This document shows positions 6,345 to 13,279 of a stretch of 21,485 bases of DNA, piece by piece. The notes below the pieces were generated by a model that was given only the letters and a program-made list of their open reading frames with translations, made no database searches and was not told the origin of the DNA. The stretch is from contig JAAVBR010000008.1 in NCBI GenBank assembly GCA_014802705.1, positions 5,380 through 26,864 on the forward strand, written 5' to 3'. The translations under genes and the position numbers were made by a program. Source of the stretch: a bacterium. GTDB taxonomy: Bacteria; Pseudomonadota; Alphaproteobacteria; Rs-D84. Position 1 is the first letter of the stretch. Each line of letters starts with the position of its first letter.

Positions 6345-6548
6345 ATGGAACCAGAAAAATTATCATTCGAAGACGCGTACAAGCAATTGACCGATTTGGT
6401 CAAAAAAATGGAATCGGGCGAATTGCCCTTGGCGGCGTCGGTCGCGGCGTATGAGCAGGGGATCAAGTTAAAGGCCTATTGCGAACAGTTGCTGAAAGAA
6501 GCGGAACTGAAAATCGAAACGTTAAAGGTCAGCGGTCAGCCGCAATAA
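6345..6548 (+). CDS. xseB: Exodeoxyribonuclease VII small subunit
   Basis: Small subunit of exonuclease VII, which degrades single-stranded DNA as an XseA-XseB complex. The 67-aa product carries the family pattern: LSFEDAYKQLTDLVKKMESGELPLAASVAAYEQGIKLKAYCEQLLKEAELKI, two helices forming a coiled coil around the LExG-like turn. ATG 6345 is chosen because AAAGGA lies 8-13 nt upstream and the extra 11 codons of the longer frame (from 6312) overlap the promoter. xseA is not in the window. The next gene, mutS, starts 37 nt later and may share the transcript. Confidence 0.92.
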   Translation: MEPEKLSFEDAYKQLTDLVKKMESGELPLAASVAAYEQGIKLKAYCEQLLKEAELKIETLKVSGQPQ

Positions 6549-6585
6549 AATATACATAATTTTCTTTTAGGCAAGGTTGGTTATC

Positions 6586-9159
6586 GTGGGGACACAAAAA
6601 AGCAAGTTGAGCCCTGTCATGCAACAATATGTTGATATGAAGGCGGAAAATCCCGATGCCCTGTTGATGTTTCGGCTGGGCGATTTTTACGAGGCGTTTT
6701 TTGACGACGCCCGGACCGTCAGCGCGGTGCTTAGCCTGGTTCTGACCGCGCGCGGCACAACCGGGGACGGGGATGACATTCCGATGTGCGGGATTCCGTG
6801 GCATGCGGCGGATAACTATTTCGGGCGCCTGGTGCGGGCGGGGCACAAAGTCGCCCTGGTCGAACAGATGGAAACCCCGGCTCAGGCCAAAGAACGCGGC
6901 CACAAATATATTGAACGCCAGGTTATCCGGGTTTTGACGCCGGGGACATTGACGGATGAAAACCTGTTGATGCCCAAACATTCGAATTTCCTGGTGGCGC
7001 TGTGTCCGGTGCCGGGGACGCATGTGTTTGATTTGGCGGGATGCGACATTTCAACGGGGGAATTTTTTATCGGGCACAGTGACAATGTCTTTGACGATAT
7101 GGTGCGCGTGGCGCCGGCCGAAATCATTTATCCCGAAGGCGCGGCTGAAAACGACGAAATTATGCGCCTGCGGGGGGCGTTCAAGACGTCGCCTGTCTAT
7201 GAAAAAATCTATGATCGGGCCGATATCGGCCAAATTGTCACCCGTGTCTTTGGCCAAAACGTGGATTTGCCCGATGACGGGGTGCGGCGGGACGGGATGG
7301 CAACGGGGGTGATTCCCCTGTTGGCGGGGTATTTGTTTAATACCCAGCGGGACACCATGATTGCCTTTCGTACGCCGTATGCGTTTAAATCCGGGCGGCA
7401 ATTGCTGATCGATTCGGCCACGTGGAAAAGTTTGGAAATCGACGCCCCCATCAATGACGGGGGAACATGTTTGCTGGATGTCTTGGATCGGACCCGGACG
7501 GCGGCCGGCGCGCGGCGTCTGCGGTCGTATCTGCGGACCCTGTCGGGGGATGTGGGGGAAATCCGTCGGCGCCAAGAACACGTGGGGCACCTGTTGCTGA
7601 ACCCTGAAATTATGGGGGGACTGGGGCAAATGCTGGGCGCTGTGCCTGATGTGGGGCGTGCGATGACGCGATTGTTGGCCAATCGCGGCACGCCGCGTGA
7701 TATGCGGGCCGTGGGGGATTTCTTGCTGGCGTTGCCGGGGATCAAGGCCGCCGGGATGCGGTTGGATGCGACCCTGGCCGATCAATTTGCGGCAATGAAT
7801 ACGCACGATGCGCTGGCCGGGGATTTGAAATTTGCGTTAAATGACCAATTGCCGACCCTGTTCCGGGATGGCGGCGTGATCCGCAGTGGGTATGACCCGG
7901 CGCTGGATAATATGCAGAATCTGGCCCATGGGGCGCGGGAAACCATCGCCGCGTTGCAGGCCGAATATGCCGCGGCCACGGGCATCAATACACTGAAAAT
8001 CAAATACAATAACATTTTGGGGTATTTTGTAGAGGTGCCCGCCGCCCGTGCCGACGTTTTGATGAAACCCGACAGCGGTTATATCCATCGCCAGACCATG
8101 TCGGGCAGTATGCGCTTTACCACGCCGCGCCTGATTGACCTGGATAACGACGTGCGCAGCGCCGCGGACAAAGCCATCGCGATTGAGGCGGAAATTATCG
8201 CGGGCCTGATTGAACGGATTCGTGATGCGGCGGATGATCTGATGAACACGGCCGATTTAATCGCCGATGCGGACGTGTGGTTTGCCTTGGCCGATTGTGC
8301 GTCGCGCTATGCCTGGGTGCGGCCCCATGTGACGGACGATGTGGCGTTTGATGTGCGCGGCGGCCGCCATCCGGTGATTGAATACGTCCTGCGCCGGAAC
8401 GGGGATAACTTTGTTAAAAACGACTGTGTCTTGCAGAACCAGCCGGTCGCGATTTTAACCGGGCCCAATATGGCGGGGAAATCCACCTATCTGCGCCAGA
8501 ATGCGATTTTGGTGGTCTTGGCGCATTTGGGATCCTTTGTGCCGGCCGCATCCGCCACCATCGGCATCTGTGACCAATTGTTCAGCCGCGTCGGCGCGTC
8601 CGATAACCTGGCGGCGGGGCAATCCACGTTTATGGTGGAAATGAGTGAATCTGCCAATATCCTGCGGCGGGCAACGGAACGGTCCTTTATCATCTTTGAT
8701 GAAATCGGACGTGGGACGGCGACGTACGACGGAATGGCAATTGCGACGGCGGTGCTGGAATTCTTGAACGATTTACGGGCGCGGACGCTGTTTGCGACGC
8801 ATTATCACGAATTGACCGCCCGCGCGGGCACCGGCCCGGATCAGTTGGCGGCCACCATGTGTTTAACCATTGACGTGCGGGAACATAATAACGAAATCGT
8901 CTTTATGCATAAAATTATTCCCGGGGTCGCCAACCGGTCGTACGGGATTCATGTGGCCAAGATGGCCGGCATGCCGGCATCCGTCATCACCCGCGCCACC
9001 CAGATTTTGGAAGGCCTGGAATCCCATACCCCCGTGGCGGCGGTGGCCGAGCCGACACCCGCGGTCGCCCCGGTTCTGGCCGAACCCAGCCCAAAGCCGA
9101 AAGGCACGCGGGTCAGCCAGGGGGATGCGTCATCCCCGCAATTAAACCTGTTTGGATAA
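6586..9159 (+). CDS. mutS: DNA mismatch repair protein MutS
   Basis: Recognises base mismatches and small loops and starts methyl-independent or MutL-dependent repair. The 857-aa product matches MutS1 length. The mismatch-binding motif (LGDFYEAFF, with the Phe-x-Glu wedge) is near residue 32, followed by connector, core/lever and clamp domains. The ATPase has Walker A TGPNMAGKSTYLRQNA near 625, Walker B IIFDEIGRGTATYDGMA near 703, and FATHYHEL near 740. A Pro/Ala-rich linker leads to a short C-terminal end (SSPQLNLFG). GTG 6586 is preferred over TTG 6577 because AAGG lies about 9 nt before it; the start is therefore the least certain part. It may be co-transcribed with xseB and truB. Confidence 0.96.
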   Translation: MGTQKSKLSPVMQQYVDMKAENPDALLMFRLGDFYEAFFDDARTVSAVLSLVLTARGTTGDGDDIPMCGIPWHAADNYFGRLVRAGHKVALVEQMETPAQAKERGHKYIERQVIRVLTPGTLTDENLLMPKHSNFLVALCPVPGTHVFDLAGCDISTGEFFIGHSDNVFDDMVRVAPAEIIYPEGAAENDEIMRLRGAFKTSPVYEKIYDRADIGQIVTRVFGQNVDLPDDGVRRDGMATGVIPLLAGYLFNTQRDTMIAFRTPYAFKSGRQLLIDSATWKSLEIDAPINDGGTCLLDVLDRTRTAAGARRLRSYLRTLSGDVGEIRRRQEHVGHLLLNPEIMGGLGQMLGAVPDVGRAMTRLLANRGTPRDMRAVGDFLLALPGIKAAGMRLDATLADQFAAMNTHDALAGDLKFALNDQLPTLFRDGGVIRSGYDPALDNMQNLAHGARETIAALQAEYAAATGINTLKIKYNNILGYFVEVPAARADVLMKPDSGYIHRQTMSGSMRFTTPRLIDLDNDVRSAADKAIAIEAEIIAGLIERIRDAADDLMNTADLIADADVWFALADCASRYAWVRPHVTDDVAFDVRGGRHPVIEYVLRRNGDNFVKNDCVLQNQPVAILTGPNMAGKSTYLRQNAILVVLAHLGSFVPAASATIGICDQLFSRVGASDNLAAGQSTFMVEMSESANILRRATERSFIIFDEIGRGTATYDGMAIATAVLEFLNDLRARTLFATHYHELTARAGTGPDQLAATMCLTIDVREHNNEIVFMHKIIPGVANRSYGIHVAKMAGMPASVITRATQILEGLESHTPVAAVAEPTPAVAPVLAEPSPKPKGTRVSQGDASSPQLNLFG

Positions 9160-9172
9160 AAAAAGGGGCCCC

Positions 9173-10042
9173 ATGGCATCGGGATGGATCATTTTGGACA
9201 AACCCACCGATATGACGTCGCGCACGGCGGGGGGGCGCCTGCGGCGCCTGTTTGGGGCATCCACATTTGGGCATATCGGGACGTTGGATCCGATGGCGTC
9301 GGGGGTGTTGCCGATTGCGCTGGGGACGGCGACCAAGATGATTCCCTTTATGCCGGGTGAAAATACCAAAGAATATCTGTTCGCGCTGAAATTCGGGATG
9401 GAAACCGATACCCTGGACATCACCGGCCAGGTGGTGCGCACCACCGATAAAACCCCCGAACGGGCGGACGTTTTGGCGGCCTGTGGGCAACTTACCGGTG
9501 ATATAATGCAGGTCCCCCCGATGTTCAGCGCCGTGCACGTTGGGGGGCGCCGGGCGTATGATTTGGCGCGCCAGGGGAAAACGGTGGATATGCCGGCGCG
9601 CCCCGTTCATATTGATGCGTTAAGCCTGGAAAAAATCGAGGGGGACCAGTGGTATTTTCGCGTCCAATGCGGGGCGGGCACGTATGTGCGGTCCATCGGG
9701 CGCGATTTGGGCCGTTTGACGGGGGGATTGGCCACCGTGACCATGATCCGGCGCATCCAGACCCATGGTTTTGGGATAAAAGATGCCGTGACACTTGATT
9801 TTCTGGAAAATTGGGTTCATAATGGGGGCGACGTGCGTGCGTATTTGCACGCGCCGGATTTCGGACTGGGGGACATTCCGGTCATCAATCTGGCGGATGG
9901 GGCGGCCGACCTGTACCGGCACGGCGGCTTTATCGATGTCATGGGGACCGCGCCTGGATTGGTCCGCGTCTATGTGGGTGATACATTCATTGGCATGGGA
10001 TGCGTGACGGATGGGGTGCTGCGCCCGAAACGAACACTCTAA
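9173..10042 (+). CDS. truB: tRNA pseudouridine(55) synthase TruB
   Basis: Converts U55 in the T-loop of tRNAs to pseudouridine. The 289-aa protein has the family start ASGWIILDKPTDMTS and the catalytic region FGHIGTLDPMASGVLPIALG with catalytic Asp39; GHIGTLDPMASG replaces the more usual GHTGTLDPLATG. Later come REYLF-like KEYLFALKFGMETDTLD, PPMFSAVHVGGRRAYDLARQG and the GTYVRSIGRDLG motif, and a C-terminal PUA-like segment. ATG 9173 follows AAAAGGGG; an earlier TTG at 9152 overlaps the mutS stop and adds nothing conserved. It lies 13 nt after mutS and 22 nt before rpsO, keeping the conserved truB-rpsO pair. Confidence 0.95.
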   Translation: MASGWIILDKPTDMTSRTAGGRLRRLFGASTFGHIGTLDPMASGVLPIALGTATKMIPFMPGENTKEYLFALKFGMETDTLDITGQVVRTTDKTPERADVLAACGQLTGDIMQVPPMFSAVHVGGRRAYDLARQGKTVDMPARPVHIDALSLEKIEGDQWYFRVQCGAGTYVRSIGRDLGRLTGGLATVTMIRRIQTHGFGIKDAVTLDFLENWVHNGGDVRAYLHAPDFGLGDIPVINLADGAADLYRHGGFIDVMGTAPGLVRVYVGDTFIGMGCVTDGVLRPKRTL

Positions 10043-10064
10043 GACAAACTTAAAGGAGCCTATA

Positions 10065-10337
10065 ATGTCCGTAACAAAAGAAAAAACAGCGCAATTGGTC
10101 ACATCGTTCAAAACGACCGATACAGACAATGGCGGATCGGCCGCGGCCCAGGTTGCAATCCTGACCGAACGGATTCGCAATTTGACCAATCATATGAAAG
10201 ATAATCACAAGGACCAGCATTCCAAACGCGGTCTGTTGTTGATGGTCAACAAGCGTAAAAAACTGTTGGCGTATATCAAAAAACGCAATGTGACAGAATA
10301 CGAAGAACTGATCAAAAAATTGGGTCTGCGTAAATAA
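10065..10337 (+). CDS. rpsO: 30S ribosomal protein S15
   Basis: Small-subunit protein that binds the central domain of 16S rRNA. The 90-aa product (family about 89 aa) has the expected four-helix layout. The rRNA-contact segment is SAAAQVAILTERIRNLTNHMKDNHKDQHSKRGLLLMVNKRKKLLAYIKKRN, and the protein ends LIKKLGLRK. AAAGGAG lies 7 nt before ATG 10065. A hairpin terminator begins right at the stop, so this ends the xseB/mutS-truB-rpsO unit; pnp, which usually follows, is elsewhere in the window. Confidence 0.97.
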   Translation: MSVTKEKTAQLVTSFKTTDTDNGGSAAAQVAILTERIRNLTNHMKDNHKDQHSKRGLLLMVNKRKKLLAYIKKRNVTEYEELIKKLGLRK

Positions 10338-10364
10338 AAAATCCCCCGTTTGGGGGATTTTTTT
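10336..10364 (+). terminator. rpsO intrinsic terminator (CCCCC/GGGGG family)
   Basis: AATCCCCC-GTTT-GGGGGATT stem followed by seven T. Same hairpin type as at 2543-2573 and 11406-11434, with a GTTT rather than GAAT loop. Confidence 0.92.
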
Positions 10365-10389
10365 AGTGTTCCGAGTGCAGAGTTCAGAG

Positions 10390-10433
10390 AAAGACCACCC
10401 CGGCCTGCGGCCACCCCTCCACAGGAGGGGAAC
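10390..10433. repeat. Interspersed palindromic repeat A, copy 2
   Basis: AAAGACCACCCCGGCCTGCGGCC... ending GGAGGGGAAC; matches 2380-2426 at both outer parts and differs in the central hairpin (GGCC-TGC-GGCC here). Within it CCCTCC/GGAGGG forms a second small hairpin. Confidence 0.8.
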
Positions 10434-10448
10434 CTATCCCACTCTCGT

Positions 10449-10486
10449 CGTCATCCCTGCGAAGGACGGGATCCATTGTGATCGAC
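10449..10486. repeat. Palindromic repeat B, copy 2 (left outer arm of nested palindrome)
   Basis: Inverted, slightly diverged copy of the B repeat, complementary to 10668-10705 over about 38 bp including the flanking GATCGAC. It forms the outer arm of a 257-bp nested palindrome. Confidence 0.85.
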
Positions 10487-10515
10487 GTAAGACAAATTCT
10501 GGAAATCTTAAGCCC

Positions 10516-10640
10516 CCTTGTCATCGCGAGGGTATCGGCAGAGCAACGCGGGGCCGGTGCCCGTGGCGATCCAGTCAATAAAAAAGGTATATATTCTTAT
10601 TATTCACTGGATTGCCACGCAACGCTCGCAATGACAAAGG
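10516..10640. repeat. Repeat C: long imperfect inverted repeat
   Basis: Left arm starts CCTTGTCATCGCGAG and ends GGCGATCCAGTCAATAA (10516-10580); right arm TTATTCACTGGATTGCC...GCAATGACAAAGG (10600-10640). The left arm has an extra central block of about 25-30 bp (GC-rich). The loop is AT-rich. The TTGCGAG...GCAATCCAG style is, from memory, a dispersed extragenic repeat seen in many bacteria. Confidence 0.8.
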
Positions 10641-10667
10641 TTCTTAAGTTTTTTATTTTTAAACTCT

Positions 10668-10705
10668 GTCGATCATAATGGATCCCGTCCTTCGACGGGA
10701 TGACG
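10668..10705. repeat. Palindromic repeat B, copy 3 (right outer arm)
   Basis: Bases 10677-10705 are identical to 2471-2499 (29 bp). Pairs with 10449-10486. Confidence 0.85.
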
Positions 10706-10754
10706 TTCTTATGTTCTTAAAAACGGTGCAAAGTCCCCCCATGTCCCAGAGGGA

Positions 10755-10775
10755 TGGTATCGACGGGGAGGGTTT
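10755..10775. repeat. 21-bp terminal inverted repeat, left
   Basis: Perfect reverse complement of 11297-11317 (starts TGGTATCGACGG, ends GAGGGTTT). The two copies flank the promoter, leader RNA and XRE-like gene. No target-site duplication could be seen outside them. Confidence 0.9.
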
Positions 10776-10793
10776 ATGGCCCCCAGGAATTAT

Positions 10794-10822
10794 TTGCAAA
10801 CGCGGAAAGAATCCGTTATAAT
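10794..10822 (+). promoter_or_regulatory. Strong sigma70-type promoter of leader RNA / XRE-like gene
   Basis: TTGCAA (10794-10799), 17-bp spacer, perfect TATAAT (10817-10822); predicted start near 10829. Same -35, spacing and -10 as the promoter at 2346-2374. Confidence 0.85.
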
Positions 10823-10828
10823 GGCAAT

Positions 10829-10978
10829 GCACCGGGTGATGACCGGTGTGAGGTGTAAGAACCTCTTACGAGAATATCTCCGACTATGGTTGGAGGGCTG
10901 TGATATACATAAATAAACAGCACTACACTCGTAGTAGTTCTTAACCTCCAGCCGTCTTTCATCAAGACGGTGTTTTTT
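10829..10978 (+). ncRNA. Structured leader RNA or small RNA, about 150 nt, unrecognised family
   Basis: It lies between a consensus promoter and an intrinsic terminator. Hairpins visible in order: CACCGG/CCGGTG (from 10830), GTAAGA/TCTTAC (about 10855-10869), CTCCGAC/GTTGGAG (10878-10895), GCTGT/ACAGC (about 10897-10922), ACTAC/GTAGT (about 10922-10936), and the terminator. An alternative long-range helix pairs GGTTGGAGG (10888-10896) with CCTCCAGCC (10945-10953), which excludes the CTCCGAC hairpin and touches the base of the terminator stem. That layout suits an attenuator or riboswitch-like leader for the gene at 11007, or an independent sRNA. I could not match it to 6S, SRP, tmRNA, RNase P or common riboswitches. 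Confidence 0.6.
10952..10978 (+). terminator. Intrinsic terminator of leader RNA
   Basis: Stem CCGTCTT/AAGACGG, loop TCATC, then GTG? context TG followed by six T (10973-10978). It sits between the promoter and the SD of the XRE-like gene, so the gene is read only by read-through or antitermination from that promoter. Confidence 0.85.
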
Positions 10979-11006
10979 AATTAGAAAAACCAAAGGAGGA
11001 GAGAAA

Positions 11007-11297
11007 ATGCAAAAACCAAAACCCATTGACGAAACCGCCGCCCGGATGGGCAAAGCCCTGTACCATGCACGCGCCAGTATTCACATGCCCGTGGACGAGG
11101 CGTGCCACCTCTTGCATATTATGCCAGACGAATTGATTCAATACGAACGGGGCGCCGAAAAATTCCCCCAGGACGTGTTGGAATACATGTTTATGATGGG
11201 GTATAAAATGATACGTGCACGCACCCTGGAAAAAAAGTATCACCAGCAGCGTCAGATATATCGCAAACTTAAACAAATTGTGAGCGAGGGGGTGTAA
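11007..11297 (+). CDS. Small XRE-like helix-turn-helix protein
   Basis: A 96-aa basic protein with a Cro/C1-type helix-turn-helix pattern at about residues 14-66: GKALYHARASIHMPVDEACHLLHIMPDELIQYERGAEKFPQDVL, where the YERG turn and the preceding two helices fit the XRE consensus. A basic helical tail follows (ARTLEKKYHQQRQIYRKLKQIV). A strong GGAGGA SD precedes the ATG. It is likely a DNA-binding regulator; its target cannot be read, although autoregulation at the promoter 200 bp upstream is possible. The stop codon overlaps the right 21-bp inverted repeat by one base. Codon use resembles the neighbours, so there is no clear sign of recent import. Confidence 0.7.
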   Translation: MQKPKPIDETAARMGKALYHARASIHMPVDEACHLLHIMPDELIQYERGAEKFPQDVLEYMFMMGYKMIRARTLEKKYHQQRQIYRKLKQIVSEGV

Positions 11298-11317
11298 AAC
11301 CCTCCCCGTCGATACCA
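11297..11317. repeat. 21-bp terminal inverted repeat, right
   Basis: Perfect reverse complement of 10755-10775, starting in the last base of the XRE-like gene's stop codon. Confidence 0.9.
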
Positions 11318-11355
11318 CCCACGCAAACCCTGTTTGCGCGGGGCCCGGACGACGA

Positions 11356-11436
11356 GATGACGGTGCTTTAGTGCCTCTGGGGGCACGTGGTGGTGGATGT
11401 CTGCCAAAAAAAATCCCCCGAATGGGGGATTTTTAT
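11356..11436. repeat. 3'-end repeat D, copy 2
   Basis: Second copy of the 2493-2573 element: GATGACGGTGCTTTAGTGCC, a GGGGGCACGTGGTGG-like block, then the CCCCC/GGGGG hairpin. It lies directly at the 3' end of the lptF/G operon, as copy 1 does for accBC. The preceding bases 11318-11355 hold only a small GCAAA-CCCTG-TTTGC hairpin. Confidence 0.75.
11406..11434 (-). terminator. Intrinsic terminator of the lptF/G-lptD-surA-rlmN-trpF-like operon
   Basis: A-run, ATCCCCC-GAAT-GGGGGAT stem, T-run; on the minus strand it starts at the stop codon of the last gene. Confidence 0.9.
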
Positions 11437-12179
11437 TTCGAATAATCGCGCAGCCAATAGATGGCGCGGGATACATAGGCCTGGGCCAATTTTAAATCGA
11501 ATCGATTGGTGTCGGGGTTTTTCAATTTGCCTTCGGCATCGATCCAGACGGGGGCCTCGTCCGCCTTGGCCGCGATTTTCATCAATCGGTCCGTCACATT
11601 TTCCGGGCCAATCCCACCGGAATAACCGGTGGCCAGTGCAAAGGAAAACGGTCGGCCGGTTTGACGCGGCGTGCGGCCCGCGCCGCCCGACGCATCATAG
11701 AGCACCGAAAACCGGGCCCCGGTATCGGCCAGGCGCCGAATCCGCGCCCCCTGGGGCGACGTATATTGGAATATAAATTCATGTGCGGGGAAATTTTGGA
11801 TAATTTCGGCCACGGCCAGGGGGCGGAAGTCCGGCACGTCGTTGCCCGCCACATTGATTTGGACCCGTCGCACCAGGGGATCGCCATTTTTATGCGTGCG
11901 TTGCAACCAATCCTGTAAATCCGGGACCAAATTCCCCGCACAGAACGCATGGCACCAATCCCGATTGACATGCACCGTCAGGTGCGGCGTGCGATAGGTT
12001 CCCGCCGCCGCGTCCAACAATTTTTCAAACCAAACGCGCCGATCCATCCCCACGGACATTTTACTGGGGTGTGCCTGGACCGCCAATTCCGCCATCGGAT
12101 ACCGCCGCAAAAACGCCAGCGCATCCGAAATGGCCGTGTCTTCACGCGGATCAGAACATGTCACATAACGCAAATTCAT
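11433..12179 (-). CDS. TrpF-like TIM-barrel protein, function uncertain
   Basis: A 248-aa protein whose C-terminal half resembles the phosphoribosylanthranilate isomerase (TrpF) fold. It reads FSVLYDASGGAGRTPRQTG near residue 155, ATGYSGGIGPENVTDRL near 183, then VWIDAEGKLKN...FDLKLAQAYV, comparable to the DxxxGGxG, AGGLxPENV and D/SSGVE-KD stretches of TrpF. The N-terminus lacks the canonical KICG motif (it reads LRYVTCSDPRED), so catalytic equivalence is doubtful. The ATG overlaps the rlmN stop by 4 nt (ATGA), indicating translational coupling and membership of the lptF/G-to-rlmN operon. No tryptophan genes are nearby. It could be a divergent TrpF or a TIM-barrel paralogue with another substrate. 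Confidence 0.6.
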   Translation of the reverse strand: MNLRYVTCSDPREDTAISDALAFLRRYPMAELAVQAHPSKMSVGMDRRVWFEKLLDAAAGTYRTPHLTVHVNRDWCHAFCAGNLVPDLQDWLQRTHKNGDPLVRRVQINVAGNDVPDFRPLAVAEIIQNFPAHEFIFQYTSPQGARIRRLADTGARFSVLYDASGGAGRTPRQTGRPFSFALATGYSGGIGPENVTDRLMKIAAKADEAPVWIDAEGKLKNPDTNRFDLKLAQAYVSRAIYWLRDYSK

Positions 12180-13279
12180 TTCTTGTCCCCTTTGGCATTG
12201 TTCAGGCGCAATTGCCCACAGGCCGATCCAATGTCTGTGCCGCGTTCGCGCCGAATACGGGTGTGGATGCCGTGCCGGATTAAAATATCCTGGAACCGAT
12301 GCACCGCGTTGCCCGACGGCGCCGCAAAGTCCCGTTCATCGACCGCGTTCCACGGGATCAAGTTTACCATGCAATTTTTGCCTTGCAACAAATTTGCCAG
12401 GCTTTCCGCCAGTTCGGGCGTCGCGTTAAACAGTTCGGTGTCCCCGTCCTGATTTTTACGCCCCAACAGGATATATTCAATCATCAATTGCCGGTTATGC
12501 AGGGCGGTAAAATCATCCGCCGCCGCCAAAACATCGGCCAGGGGATATTTATTGTTGATGGGCATAATCTGGGACCGCAGCGCATCGGTCGGCGCATGCA
12601 GGGATATGGCCAAATTGATCGGCCGCCCCCAGGCAATCAGATCCCGAATGCCCGGCACAATCCCGCACGTGGACAGCGTGATCCGCCGCCATCCGATCCC
12701 CAGCGTCGTATGCGCCCGTTCCATAAAATCAATCACATTTTGGGTGTTCATCAGGGGCTCACCGGTCCCCATAATCACGATATGGGATACGTCGCCATTG
12801 TTGGGATCGCCATTGGGCCGTGATGTGCCCCGGTCCCCCCGCAATTCCCATTGCGCGGTCAAGACCTGGGCCAAAATTTCGTTTGCGGTCAAATTGCGTT
12901 TAACCCCCAACAGGGTGGATGCGCAAAACCGGCACCCCATGGCGCAGCCGGCCTGGGAACTGACGCAAACGCTGTTGCCGTAACTGGTTCGCATCAGGAC
13001 ACATTCGATTTGTTCCCCGTCATGCAATTCCATTAAAAACTTGGTCGTGGCCCCGTCCGCCGATTGCAATTTTTTGATCACGCGCACCGGCAATGTCTGC
13101 GCCATATCATCCAGTTTTTCCCGAAAATCGGTCGGCAGATTTTTCATCACCGCAAAATCCGGCGCCCCGCGGGCCAACCATTCGCCAATCTGGGCGGCGC
13201 GAAATTTCGGCGCCCCCATATCCGTCACCCATGTTTGCAGGGTGGCGGGCGTCATATCAAATAAAACGGGTTTGGTCAT
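12176..13279 (-). CDS. rlmN: Dual-specificity rRNA/tRNA (adenine-C2) methyltransferase RlmN
   Basis: A radical-SAM enzyme that methylates C2 of A2503 in 23S rRNA and A37 of some tRNAs. The 367-aa product has the cluster-binding motif CAMGCRFC (Cys112, Cys116, Cys119). The upstream conserved Cys105 is in NSVCVSSQAG, and the C-terminal methyl-carrying cysteine is in DIGSACGQL. The SAM-contact motif GTGEPLMN and RITLSTCGIVPGI are also present. Its start overlaps the stop of the SurA-like gene by 4 nt and its stop overlaps the next ATG by 4 nt, so it is coupled on both sides inside an envelope operon, an unusual setting for rlmN. Confidence 0.96.
   Translation of the reverse strand: MTKPVLFDMTPATLQTWVTDMGAPKFRAAQIGEWLARGAPDFAVMKNLPTDFREKLDDMAQTLPVRVIKKLQSADGATTKFLMELHDGEQIECVLMRTSYGNSVCVSSQAGCAMGCRFCASTLLGVKRNLTANEILAQVLTAQWELRGDRGTSRPNGDPNNGDVSHIVIMGTGEPLMNTQNVIDFMERAHTTLGIGWRRITLSTCGIVPGIRDLIAWGRPINLAISLHAPTDALRSQIMPINNKYPLADVLAAADDFTALHNRQLMIEYILLGRKNQDGDTELFNATPELAESLANLLQGKNCMVNLIPWNAVDERDFAAPSGNAVHRFQDILIRHGIHTRIRRERGTDIGSACGQLRLNNAKGDKK

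Noticed and set aside
10366..10740. CRISPR-like array
   Set aside because: The repeats are inverted, of different families and not regularly spaced; no cas genes are present.
10829..10978. Identification as 6S RNA, SRP RNA, tmRNA, RNase P RNA or a retron RNA
   Set aside because: None of their signature motifs is visible, there is no reverse transcriptase nearby, and the hairpin order does not fit; left as unrecognised.
10790..11053. 87-codon minus-strand frame over the leader RNA
   Set aside because: No SD, composition is that of the antisense of a structured RNA and of the XRE-like gene start.
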